Shown: positions 1-9,994 of the stretch, one piece after another | Layout of the letters: the number at the start of each line of letters is the position of its first letter | How positions within the stretch are numbered: position 1 is the first letter of the stretch | Assembly (NCBI RefSeq): GCF_031143425.1 | Contig: NC_090444.1 | Location: forward strand, 57,407,533-57,471,532 | DNA: 64,000 bases | Direction: 5' to 3' | Source of the DNA: Pleurodeles waltl | Taxonomy: Eukaryota > Chordata > Amphibia > Caudata > Salamandridae | Notes under the pieces: generated by a model | The model's input: only the letters and a program-made list of their open reading frames with translations | Databases searched by the model: none | Told to the model about the DNA's origin: nothing | Position numbers and translations under genes: made by a program

Positions 1-405
1 GAGGCACCGTGTGTGGCTATTAGGGACTCTGGTTACCCCAACCTGTCATGGCTATTGACCCCAGTGAGGAATCCCAGGACCAGGGCAGAGGAACGCTACA
101 ATGAGGCCCATGGGCGGACTAGGAGGGTGATCGAACGCACCTTCGGCCTCCTGAAGGCCAGGTTCAGGTGCCTCCATATGACAGGTGGTTCCCTATTCTA
201 CTCACCAAAGAAGGTGTGCCAGATCATCATCGCCTGCTCGATGCTTCACAATCTTGTTTTACGACGCCAGTTGCCTTTTCTGCAGGAGGATGTTCCAGAT
301 GGCGGTGTTGTGGCAGCTGTGGAGCCTGTGGACAGTGATGAGGAGGAAGCTGAGAAAGAAGACATAGACAACAGGGAGTCAGTCATACAGCAATATTTCC
401 AGTGA
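1..405 (+). pseudogene. Harbinger DDE transposase, C-terminal part (element A)
   Basis: This is the C-terminal portion of a HARBI1-type nuclease/transposase, which cuts and rejoins DNA at the element ends in the nucleus. The visible second aspartate region reads DSGYPN and the catalytic glutamate lies in ERTFGLLKARF, followed by an acidic tail ending VIQQYFQ at the TGA of 403-405. At the point where other copies have an intron, the sequence is spliced-like but lacks one base relative to the expected join (near 25), so the upstream reading frame would not continue. The N-terminal half lies outside the window. The gene is convergent with Myb1 at 835-2363. The family call is firm; calling it a pseudogene rests on the one-base loss. 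Confidence 0.85.
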
Positions 406-641
406 CACACAGGTAAGAATATTTTTTTTTACTATTACATTAACTTTCACACTTCTACCTCTATCCTGTCTGTCATTTAATAGCAGTATTTGGTAACTGA
501 GTTGTACCTTTCCATTACGGTTTCACGGTGTGACATAGGTATGTTGACATTACAATTGAAAACGCATTTTGACACTGTCATTGATAATACAAATTTACCA
601 AATCACAGACTGACTCCAAATTGTTTTGTGCTTCAAGGGTG

Positions 642-647
642 TTTATT
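642..647 (-). promoter_or_regulatory. Poly(A) signal of Myb1, element A
   Basis: AATAAA on the minus strand in the context AATAAACACCC, about 190 bases past the Myb1 stop. The same context occurs at the same place in B, C and D, so it is a conserved part of the element. Confidence 0.6.
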
Positions 648-834
648 GAAGTGCTAAAAAATGGAGGGGGGTTGTAAAATGGTGATGGGTGATGGTGGAG
701 GAATGTCCATGGCAGAGTCCAGTCTATTCGTCTCACATGTGCTTTGCCCATATGGGCATAGGAAGTGGAGCTGGGGCAGTTCCAATGTGGACAGGGTAAC
801 AAAGTGGGACAGTGGGAGGACAATCAGGGTGGTC

Positions 835-2363
835 TCATTTCCTGGCGGGGGTCTTGCCATCTTGCTCTGTCCTGTTCCTGGATCTCAGGGACCGCTTGCG
901 GGGTGGTTGTCCGTCTGCAGGGGGTGGGGTGCTGGTGTGGTGGTCCTGTGGTGGGGCGTCCTGTCCACTAGCGCCGGCGGAGGTGGTGGGCAGTTCATCA
1001 TCCATGCTAGTGTCATTGGCCCCTTGGAGTGCCACGGGGTCCCTCATGGTCTTTTGTATGTCCTTCAGCACCCCTACGATGGTGCCCAGGGGGGAGCTGA
1101 TGGTTCTGAGCTCCTCCCTGAACCCCAAATACTGCTCCTCCTGCAGGCGCTGGGTCTCCTGAAACTTGGCCAGGACCGTCGCCATCGTCTCCTGGGAGTG
1201 GTGGTATGCTCCCATGATGGAGGAGAGGGCCTCGTGGAGAGTGGGTTCCCTTGGCCTGTCTGCCCCCTGTCGCACAGCAGCCCTCCCAGTTCCCCTGTGT
1301 TCCTGTGCCTCCGTCCCCTGGACCGTGTGCCCACTACCACTGCCCCCAGGTCCCTGTTGTTGTTGGGGTGGTGGGTTATCCTGGGTTCCCTGTAGTGGTG
1401 GACACACCGCTGATTGACGTGTCCTGGGTACGGAGGTATGGGCCCGCTGGGTGGGTGCTGTGCTGGTGTTACCAGAGGGTGGAAGGTCAGTGTTGGGCTG
1501 TGCCTGTGCAAGGAGAACCGACTGTCCCGAGGCCCACGATGGTCCGGGCTGGTCATCTGGATCCAGTTGGCCAGAGCTGCTGTCATCACTGTGGGCCTCT
1601 TCTGTGGGTGGAGTGGAGATGTCTAGACCCTCCTGTGGGGTGATGTTCCGTAGTGGTCCTGCAGGGGTATAAGAGCAGGATTATTGCATGTGTGTGTGTC
1701 ATGGTGTGCAATGGGTGGGTGTGCGTGTACCCCAGTGCAAGCATTCCTGTGTGGGGGTTTGTGTGATGATGGTTTAGGGGGTTGTTATGGGTATGTGCAG
1801 TGAGCATGCTTTAGTGAGGGGTGACCATGCTTACTTGTGTCATGCAGGGCTTGGTGTTGGGATGGGTGGTTTGTGTTAGTAGTACATATGTGAGGAGTTG
1901 GAGTGATAGGGAAGGGGGTGAGGGTGGGGGTGTGTGATAGCATGCAGGTAGGGTGGGGGATATGATAGTTAAGATTTGGCTTACCAGTGTCCATTCCTCC
2001 ACCGACTCCTCCGAGGCCCTCTGGATGCATGATGGTCAAGACTTGCTCCTCCCATGTTGTTAGTTGTGGGGGAGGAGGTGGGGGTCCGCCGCCAGTCCGC
2101 TGTACCGCGATGTTGTGCCTGGAGACCACAGAACGCACCTTCTCCCGTAGGTCGTTCCACCTCTTCCTGATGTCCTCCCGATTTCTTGGATGCTGTCCCA
2201 CAGCGTTGACCCTGTCCAAGATTCTGCCCCATAGCACCATCTTCCTGGCTATAGAGGTGTGCTGCACCTGTGAGCCAAATAGCTGTCGCTCTACCCGTAG
2301 GATTTCCTCCACCATGACCCTGAGCTCCTCCTCGGAAAACCTGGGGTGTCTTTAGCGTGACAT
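835..2363 (-). pseudogene. Myb/SANT-like protein Myb1, element A (one nonsense codon)
   Basis: This is a two-exon gene: exon 1 is 2363-1985, exon 2 is 1658-835. Exon 1 encodes a Myb/SANT-like domain (EEELRVMVEEI near the start, then NAVGQHPR and RKRWNDLR), the type Pfam places in Myb_DNA-bind_5. Such proteins partner Harbinger transposases, binding the element ends and helping nuclear import. A Pro-rich linker follows. Exon 2 adds an acidic Ser/Asp region, a helical segment (ALSSIMGAYHHSQE, FREELR) and a basic PRKRSLRSRNR tail that looks like a nuclear localisation signal. Exons of 379 and 824 bases join in frame to 401 codons. Codon 4 is TAA where other copies have CAA or CGG-type codons, which is the only break I see. 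A downstream ATG could still yield most of the domain. Confidence 0.8.
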
Positions 2364-2963
2364 GGGGTGGTGTGGGTGATGTGTTGGGTGGTGTATGTGT
2401 TGATGTTAGTGGTGATGTGTAGTGGTGTGTGATGTTTTCTGCGTGGAATGTTGTATGGGTGATGGTGTTGTGTGCCTCTGTGTGGTGAGGTTGTCTATTT
2501 GGTGCAGTCTCTCTGGCCTTCATTAATATTTTTGGTCGTAGGGGTTTGTGGGTGATGTGGGTGTGTGTTTTATATTGTGTTGGGTGTGTGGGAGTGGTGT
2601 TTGTATGTGTATCAGGTGTGTGTATTTTGAATTGTCCAATATGGCGGTGTTTTGGAGATGTGTGTGTATTTTGAGCGCGGCGGTGTGTACTGCCAATGGA
2701 ATACCACGGTTGCAAGACCGCCGCATGGATTCGTGGGTTGTGATAGCATGGGCGTGTTTCTGTTGGCGTGACTGTGGAGGAATTGTTTTCGCCAGTTTAA
2801 CACTGACCTTTGGTGTGGCGGACTTGTGTGGGTGTCTGAATTTCGGCTAATTCCGAGATGTGTGTCATAATAGCTGTGGCGGAATTCCGCGGCCGCAGCA
2901 GTGTATTGGCGGTCTTCTGCACGGCGGTAAGCGGCTTTTACCGCCAATGTTGTAATGACCCCC

Positions 2964-3540
2964 AGAATCTATTGTTGTGTAGAAAGATAAATATGGTGAA
3001 TGACGTCAGTGTAACTTACACACCCATGAGGTCAACAAGTGCACGTGCTTCTCTCCAGAGGCACCTCATTATCTTATCTGTACTGCTTGTAGTTGCTTAT
3101 GTCAATGGTGAACTCTTGACCACAGTTTTTTGTGGTTTTCACAGTATAAATGCTACTGGTGTTTGAATAAGAACTTTGAACTTCATTCATGGCCTCTTTG
3201 TGAGACTGCCTGTTGTTCCCAGCTGAAAATCGATTAAACTTACATTATTTTATCAAAATGATTTGTTTTATTTTATTAACAGATTTCCCTCTAACAACTA
3301 GTAGGTCTTATCTTTAAATATCACTTATGTATACCATGTCTTTTACAGCCTTGAAAAAGTCACTGTGTGACGAAACACGTGTTGGCTGTACATGAACACA
3401 TTTATATTTCAAGTATTTGCTGATCCAATTAAATTATTTTCTGGAATACCAAGAAGACTACCATATTATACACCTTGAACCTTCTGCATCAGAGTTTACT
3501 TTCATAGTTGCAAATTATTTGTGATGTGAGTGCTGTGGTC
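2964..3540. other. Intervening sequence without a supported gene
   Basis: This stretch between element A and the Gag-like remnant is AT-rich and carries no convincing ORF or RNA gene. Around 3350-3390 there is a motif of the type GACGAAACACGTGTTGG that I associate with dispersed vertebrate repeats, but I cannot name the family. Confidence 0.4.
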
Positions 3541-4250
3541 TTAGCTATCTTTAAGGAAGAGCAGCCAACTGCCTATGAGGGACCCTCTGTAGTTTACAGG
3601 CCCTCTCAAGTGCAGCAAACCACTTTTGGATGTCATCCCCCACCTTTTATGGAGGAACAATTTTATGTAAGTTTCTAGAGTCAATGGTGTCCTCCCTGAC
3701 ATCATAACTCCTACAACTGCAGCTGCCACCATGGGGAACTAACCCCAATCCCTTCATTTCTTTCTCCATGGCTAAGGCCTCCCTATCGAGGGCTAGCTGT
3801 TGCAGCCTCAGCCTGGCGTCCTCCAACCTCAGTTTTCTGAGTTCCCTATATATGGAGTCATGACCTGTAGTGGAAGTGTGGAACCCCTCAGAAACTGAGG
3901 TGACATGAGAATGGGCAGAGATAGATCTTTCCCTAACCTTGGTAACCCTCTTGACCTGACCTTTAGGTGTCAAGGGATCCCTCCTAGAGTGTTACCCCTC
4001 CCACTGCCAGCTAGACTAGAGGGTTTGCTAGGGGGAAGATCCTTTGAAGAGCCCTCCCCTGCATCTTCAGGCTGATCCCCTGTTTCTAAAGGGTTAGAAT
4101 CTCCTTCCTCCTCCTGGTTACCAGATTGCTCCTGGTCATCCTGGAAAAGGAGAGTCAAAAGGAAATTCTTGTTAGGTTCTTCCCTACATTTAAACTCCTT
4201 TCTGAGCTAAGCCCCTTGAGTTCTTTGAAGGTGATGCCCTCATAGGGAGT
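3541..4250 (-). pseudogene. Degenerate coiled-coil ORF, possibly retroelement Gag-like
   Basis: Two short minus-strand ORFs in different frames (4158-3970 and 3973-3647) look like one broken coding region. The first is acidic and Ser/Pro-rich. The second has a charged helical stretch (RELRKLRLEDARLRLQQL) expected to form a coiled coil. Such segments occur in Gag-like proteins of Ty3/Gypsy elements, but no zinc knuckle, protease or polymerase is present here, so the family is not established. A frameshift lies near 3975. The remnant abuts the left end of Harbinger B, which may have inserted into the same older element. Function unknown. Confidence 0.3.
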
Positions 4251-4287
4251 ACCCATGATCTCAGAGCTAGGCCCAACAGTAGACATA

Positions 4288-4540
4288 GGTGGTCATTACA
4301 ACCCTGGCGGACGGTGTTAAAGGTGTTGTAATACCGCAAACAGGCCGGCGGACAAAAAAAGGGAATTACGACCCTGGTGGAAACCGCCAACTAAGACAGA
4401 CACTTTAACACACCGCCCGCCACGGCGGTACAGACAAACAGCGCGGCGGACACCGCCAACAGACAGGCGGGAGACAATATACCGCCCACACTATCACAAC
4501 ACACCAATCCGCCACCTTTTCCGGGGCGGATTCACCATGG
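4288..4540 (+). repeat. Left subterminal region of element B with CCGCC/GGCGG motifs
   Basis: Within 250 bases of the left end, about a dozen GGCGG or CCGCC pentamers appear in both orientations, some as back-to-back pairs such as CCACGGCGGT and CACCGCCC. The right ends of A, B and D and both ends of E show the same enrichment. Repeated subterminal motifs are typical binding sites for transposase or its Myb partner; that role is inferred here. Confidence 0.6.
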
Positions 4541-5171
4541 ATAAAAACACAGCGGAAACAGCTTTTGCTATGGCACCTCAACACATCCCACGAGGAACGA
4601 GGACACCGTGGAGCCGGAACTACAAATACTCCCTGCCCTTGTATTCCTGCTCATCTACGACCAACATCGACGTAGGCGCAGAACATACCGGTGAGTACTG
4701 CACCTACGACACGGGGAAGGGGGGAGGCAAAAGTTAGGGGGACACCCACCAAACACCCCCATCCCCACCCTCGCATTAGACAACATACACACAAATGCAG
4801 TCACAAAAATCACAGTAACAACCCACAATTCCCCCGGAAGAATGCAAAGACAAAGCGAATTGCGGTCAAACTTTGTATTGTGCCAATATACTACTCATAC
4901 AAAAATATACTGATATATATCACGAAATCTGTCAAAATTAAATATACAATACAAGAAGTAGTGCAGATATGTACACAACAATGTCCGTGCACAAACAGTC
5001 CACAAATGCATGGGCGAGGCCCACAATAGATACCTGACCAAAATCCGAGAGAACACTGCCGGGGCATCAGATAGAAACAATACAGGCACCTCAGGGGGAA
5101 GAGAAGGGGGGGCACCTCAGCCAGATGAATGCGAAGCCAGATCCACGACGGGGCTACATGCCCATGTATGC

Positions 5172-5460
5172 CATCCTGGGGAGTGCAAAGCCACAGTCTC
5201 TCAAGTCTCTACAGTGGGTGGCTTGCCCACTGTACCATCCTGGGGAGTGCAAAGCCACAGTCTCACAAGTCTATACAGTGGGTGGGTTGCCCACTGTTCA
5301 ATCCTGGGGAGTGCAAAACCACAGTCTCTCAAGTCTCTACAGTGGGTGGCTTGCCCACTGTTCAATCCTGGGGAGTGCAAAGCCACAGTCTCTCAAGTCT
5401 CTACAGTGGGTGGTTTGCCCACTGAGCCATCCTGGGGAGTGCAAAGACACATCTTCGCAA
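5172..5460 (+). repeat. Minisatellite, about 61-bp unit, 5 copies
   Basis: The tandem unit begins CCTGGGGAGTGCAAAGCCAC and contains ACAGTGGGTGGCTTGCCCAC. The same unit, inverted, occurs three times near the matching end of element E (62918-63097), so it belongs to the transposon rather than to the insertion site. ORFs across it are by-products of the repeat. Confidence 0.85.
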
Positions 5461-5607
5461 GTAGATGCAGTTCTCTACTGGTACTGGGTGGGACTGGTGC
5501 CCAGACTGGATGAGTCTCCCCGTGAAAGTACATGTCCTGTCACTGTCCCAGCTGCACATGGGAGAACGATGCCTGATGTGCCGGACTATTCATACCCACA
5601 CGGTCTT

Positions 5608-6392
5608 TGCCCTGTTCAGCGGTCTTCGCCATGGCGGTCTTTGCTCTGTTCAGCGGTCTTCACCATGGCGGTCTTTGCTCTGTTCAGCGGTCTTCACCAT
5701 GGCAGTCTTTGCTCTGTTCAGCGGTCTTCACCATGGCAGTCTTTGGCCTGTTCAGCGGTGCTTTGCCATGGCGGTCTTTGCCCTGTTCAGCGGTCTTCAC
5801 CATGGCGGTCTTTGCTCTGTTCAGCGGTCTTCACCATGGCGGTCTTTGCTCTGTTCAGCGGTCTTCACCATGGCAGTCTTTGCTCTGTTCAGCGGTCTTC
5901 ACCATGGCAGTCTTTGGCCTGTTCCGCAGTGCTTTGCCATGGTGGTCTTTGCCCTGTTCAGCGGTCTTCACCATGGCGGTCTTTGCTCTGTTCAGCAGTC
6001 TTCACCATGGCGGCCTTTGCTCTGTTCAGTGGTCTTCACCATGGGAGTCTTTGCTCTGTTCAGCGTTCTTCACCATGGCAGTCTTTGGCCTGTTCAGCGG
6101 TGCTTTGCCATGGCGGTCTTTGCCCTGTTCAGCGGTCTTCACCATGGTGGTCTTTGCTCTGTTCAGCGGTCTTCACCATGGCAGTCTTTGCTCTGTTCAG
6201 CGGTCTTCACCATGGCAGTCTTTAGCCTGTTCAGCGGTGCTTTGCCATGGCGGTCTTTGCCCTGTTCAGCGGTCTTCACCATGGCGGTCTTTGCTCTGTT
6301 TAGCGGTCTTCACCATGGCGGTCTTTGCTCTGTTCAGCGGTCTTCACCATGGCAGTCTTTGGCCTGTTCAGCGGTGCTTTGCCATGGCGGTT
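5608..6392 (+). repeat. Minisatellite, 34-bp unit, about 23 copies
   Basis: The unit contains TTCAGCGGTCTTCACCATGG followed by CGGTCTTTGCTCTG. Copies differ mainly at GCTTTGCCATGG variants, which recur about every fourth or fifth unit, so a higher-order period is likely. Because 34 is not a multiple of three, all frames stay open for long stretches. I therefore treat the long ORFs here as non-coding. The array is absent from element E. Confidence 0.85.
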
Positions 6393-6395
6393 CTG

Positions 6396-6597
6396 GTACG
6401 GACATTGGTGTGTGGCATGACGAACTCCACACTGGACATTGGTGTGTGGCATGACGATCTCCACACTGGACATTGGTGTGTGGCATGACGAACTCCACAC
6501 TGGACATTGGTGTGTGGCATGACGATCTCCACACTGGACATTGGTGTGTGGCATGACGAACTCCACACTGGACGTTGGTGTGTGGCTTGACGTTCCA
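6396..6597 (+). repeat. Minisatellite, second 34-bp unit, about 6 copies
   Basis: The unit is ACATTGGTGTGTGGCATGAC plus a variable ending, with GAACTCC and GATCTCC alternating, which suggests growth by a 68-bp dimer. It differs in sequence from the adjacent array but has the same unit length. It lies directly downstream of the Myb2 stop codon. Confidence 0.8.
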
Positions 6598-6639
6598 TCA
6601 TTGCCCAGCGGGGCTGTGGGATCCTGGATCCTCCTGGGC

Positions 6640-7065
6640 TGTGACTCCGGCGGTGGCGGTGGTCTCTGCACCAGTAACGATACTTGAGCCCTATTGGGCT
6701 GTGACTCTGGCGGTGGTCTCTGGACCAGTAATGATACTTGAGCCCTCCTGGGCTGTGACTCTGGTGGTGGTCTCAGGACCAGTAACGATACTTGAGCCCT
6801 CCTGGGCTGTGACTCTGACGGTGGTCTCTGGACCAGTAACGATACTTGAGCCTTCCTGGGCTGTGACTCTGGCGGTGGTCTCTGGACCAGTAACGATACT
6901 TGAGCCCTCCTGGGCAATGAGTCCGGCGGTGGTCTCCTGACCAGTGACGATACTTGGGCCCTCCTGGGCAATGACTCCGGCAGTGGTCTCCTGACCAGTG
7001 ACGATACTTGGGCCCTCCCTGGCTGTGACTCTGGCGGTGGTCTCTGGACCAGTAACGACGGTGCT
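6640..7065 (-). repeat. 54-bp coding minisatellite at the Myb2 C terminus
   Basis: About eight copies of a 54-base unit translate on the minus strand to an 18-residue repeat of the form EGSSIVTGPETTARVTAQ. The length keeps the frame, so unit number changes only lengthen the tail. The Myb2 stop at 6691-6693 lies inside the array, which continues past it. Confidence 0.8.
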
Positions 7066-9516
7066 GGCAGTTGTGTCAGGACCGCCGGAAATGATGGCGC
7101 ACTTCTCCGCCGTGACACTCACAACAGGTTGGGGAGACTTCCTTGGGACATTCCCCACCTTCTTTGGAGTTACAGCTGACTCACCAATCGCCTTAGATCC
7201 CATTTCACTTTTTGTCCCACCAGGAGTCTTGACACGGTCCCGTCGTCCACTCTCCAATTTCAGAGCCTTTACAGGGGGTGGGCTGACAGTGCCTTGGCTC
7301 CGGGTCCTACTGCCTGCCCTGGTGAACGGGGCACTCCAAAAACCTGGAACACGCACCACTGGTACTGGAGGCTTTTTGGCTGAGGCGCTACGACGGGACT
7401 GATAAATTGGAGGGGGGGTGGGGGCAAAAAGGTAAATTTGACATAGGGACAGTTTCTGACGTACACTGGGATGGGTAGCTGGAGGGGCTCTGGGAGTGGA
7501 GGAAGAGAAGGTGGTTGTAGGAGGTGTCACTTTAGCTGTTTTGGGTGCAGGTACTGGAGGCTGTCGTGAGGTGAATGGATGTTGGGTGAGTGATTGCTGG
7601 TGTTTGGGTACTTTGGGAGGGGGCGTCACAGACACACTGGGAGAGGACACAGGGGACGTGTATATGGCAGTGGAGGTGGTAAGTGCAGGTGAGCGGCTTG
7701 TGGTGCTGGGTGTCCTGGTGCGAGTCCTAGTGCCTGTAGATGTGGTGCATGCAGGTGTGTGTGTAGACGACACTGGGAGGGAGGAGGGAGAAGAGGAGGA
7801 GGGGGACACAGTGGAGACAGTGGATGTTGCTGTATCTGTATGGGTGTGATGCTTGTGTGAGTGCCTGTGGTGTGTGTGGTGCATATGTTTGCTTGAGCTA
7901 CTTGTGTGTGTTGACTTGTGTGCATGCTGATCTGTAGGTGTGCTTGGGATAGGCTGGGGTACAGGAGATTGGGTCTGGGTGGAAGAAGTTGGAGGGGGGA
8001 GGCTGGACACAGGGACAATGGCTGCCATCAGTGCTGAGGCCAGAGATTGCAGGGTTCGCTGAAGGACAGCCTGACCAGAATGAATGCCTTCCAGGAATGC
8101 ATTACCGTGTTTCAACTCTCGTTCTACACCCTGGATGGCATTCACAATGGTAGACTGCACAACAGTGAGTGACCTGAGGAGGTCAATGGCCTCCTCACTG
8201 AGGGCAGCAGGGGTGACTGGGGCAGGGCCTGAGGTGCCTGGGGCGAAGGTGATGCCCACCCTCCTGGGTGAGTGGGCATGGGGCGAACGCTGAGGGGCTG
8301 CTGGGAGGGTGGTGCTGGTAGGGGAGGTGGCGGCTGTACCTGTAGATGTGGGGCGCACAGATGGTGCTGCCACCACAGGGGAGCTCCCATCGGCGGACGA
8401 GTCCGTGTCGCTGGTTGGTGATCCTGTGGCCGACGTGAAGCTCCCCTCGCCCTCCGTCCCACTGGTGAATTCAGAGTCTGTGGTGTGGCCCTCCATGGCC
8501 ATGTGGGATGCAGCTCCCTCGTGCTCCGGTGCCACTGTACCTCCGCCTGTTGATGCTGATGTACAGAAGGACAGGGAGAGCAGAAAAAGGGGGGAGACAG
8601 AAGAAAGAGAGTTTTAGTGCATGGCATACCGCTACCGTTGGCGGACAAGACAGACGCAGCAGCCCCATGCATTACGCCATGCTCCTGCCCTCTGCACATG
8701 CTATTTCTGGGATATGGCCTACATGGCAATGGTAGAAATCTGCCCACATGGATGGCAAAGGGGCAACTATACATCAATTTGCCTTTTTTTTGAGCTGGGG
8801 TAGAGTGCCACATGGCCTACATAACGGAGGGGCCTTGCCTACCTAACTCGCCCTGGCCTAGGGACACCCACAGCCCAACACTCCCACCCAGACAGCTCCA
8901 CTGCACGCAAAGTCCATAGGATGAGGTTGTACTCACCCCCTTGTGTCAGCTGTGATGTCCTTAAGTGCCCATCCAACTCCGGGTAGGCCACCGCCAGGAT
9001 CCGGAACATCAGGGGGTCATGGTGTGACGGGCACCCCTCCCACGTTGGGAGGCCATCCCCACCTGAGCCTCCGCCGTCTTCTTGCTGCAGCGGCGAATGT
9101 CCTCCCATCTCTTCCGGCAGTGGGTGCCCCGTCTCTGGTGGGCCTCCAGGGTCCGGACTTCCTTGGCGATGGCACGCCAAATGTCCCTCTTCTGGTGGGC
9201 GCTGACCTACATGACATGCACAAGGAAAGAGGAACAGTCATTACCTACTGCACCGTTGTTGTAATTGGCCCCTTCCCAACTCTATCCCTGTGGCCCATTC
9301 ATCCCCATGCATGACTGTTCTATGTACTCTGCCCCCTTCCCTCATCCACCCAGCCCTCTCCACCCAGGCCTAGCCCATACAACGTGCTTCCTGTGTACTA
9401 ACCTGTTGGTCTGGAGGACCGTAGAGTAGCGTATACTGGGGGAGGACCCCATCCACAAGTTTCTCCAACTCCTGTGCAGTGAAGGCAGGGGCCCTTTCCC
9501 CAGACGAAGCAGCCAT
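6691..9516 (-). pseudogene. Myb/SANT-like protein Myb2, element B (one frameshift)
   Basis: This is a three-exon gene: exon 1 is 9516-9403, exon 2 is 9206-8937, exon 3 is 8555-6691. The first intron splits a Myb/SANT-like domain: exon 1 gives FTAQELEKLVDGVLPQY, exon 2 gives IWRAIAKEVRTL and HCRKRWEDIRR. Exon 3 encodes a Ser/Thr-rich region, a helical stretch (SEEAIDLLRSLTVVQSTI onward), a His/Ser/Thr/Pro-rich low-complexity region and a repeated 18-residue tail. The role is inferred as a DNA-binding partner of the transposase. Exon 2 has five Cs where D and E have six, so it is 270 instead of 271 bases and the frame breaks. All else is open. Its start faces the transposase across about 0.5 kb. 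Confidence 0.75.
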
Positions 9517-9990
9517 CGTCGCTTCCAGACCGAGGCCTCTCACAGCAGCACTAGCAGTGTAGGTCCTTTCCTGTAGAAGGTCAGGTATCTAGTGATTGAA
9601 GAGATCGAAAATGGTGGTGACGTCCGCGGCGGTGACGTCTGCGGCGGTGCGTATCATCACCGCCAGCGCACCTGTTCATTGGCTCCTGGGACCCATAGGG
9701 TCCAATGTTAACCAATGCAGCATTGCGCCACGCTCTACGACCGCCTACCGCGACGGTGTCCAACGCCAGCGCAGTTACCCCACAATTCCATTGTCCCAGT
9801 TTAGAGGTCAGGCAGCCGCCATTTCAGGGGCCCACATGGCTTCAATTACTACTGCGTCACACATACCAAGGCCTACACTCAAAACCTTTCCCGGATGGGT
9901 TAATTGTCTGGCGTAGTCTTGTGTGTGACTGTGGGTACATACCCGGAGGAATGCTGACAGTTTCTTCGCTGTTGTCCTTCTTAGGCACCG
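9517..9990. promoter_or_regulatory. Divergent intergenic region between Myb2 and transposase (B)
   Basis: The two genes are transcribed away from each other from this 0.47-kb gap. It holds a CCAAT-box cluster at 9678-9717 (ATTGG, then TCCAATGTTAACCAATG) preceded by CG-rich repeats of GCGGCGGTG. The CCAAT block is recognisable at the same place in C, D and E. I infer a shared bidirectional promoter; no TATA box is obvious. Confidence 0.55.
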
Positions 9991-9994
9991 TCAG

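Larger units (their letters stand above)
1..2963 (+). mobile_element. Harbinger element A, right part (left part outside window)
   Basis: This is the right-hand portion of a PIF/Harbinger DNA transposon. It holds the 3' part of the DDE transposase (plus strand), the convergent Myb1 gene (minus strand) and a right terminus ending GTTGTAATGACCCCC at 2963. The last 250 bases are rich in GGCGG/CCGCC motifs, as in the other copies. Content and order match 10600-13617 of element B closely. Like B, and unlike C, D and E, its transposase lacks the 100-base intron. The target duplication cannot be tested because the left end is off the window. Confidence 0.85.

Noticed and set aside
661..1643. Plus-strand ORFs of 130-244 codons opposite Myb1 (also at 11454-12072 and 47836-48291)
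   Set aside because: They are shadows of the GC-rich Myb1 exon 2 on the other strand. The minus frame is the one that splices in phase and carries the conserved domain and poly(A) signal.
5125..6488. Several overlapping plus-strand ORFs of 290-370 codons with repeats such as HHGGLCSVQRSSPW
   Set aside because: They are the three frames of a 34-bp minisatellite without stop codons. The unit is not a multiple of three, so no frame is favoured, and the array is absent from the sister element E.
6396..6597. CRISPR-like direct repeats of 34 bases
   Set aside because: The repeats are contiguous with no spacers, and the window is clearly eukaryotic.
7496..7849. Plus-strand ORF opposite Myb2 exon 3
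   Set aside because: It mirrors the His/Ser/Thr low-complexity coding strand of Myb2, with no independent support.
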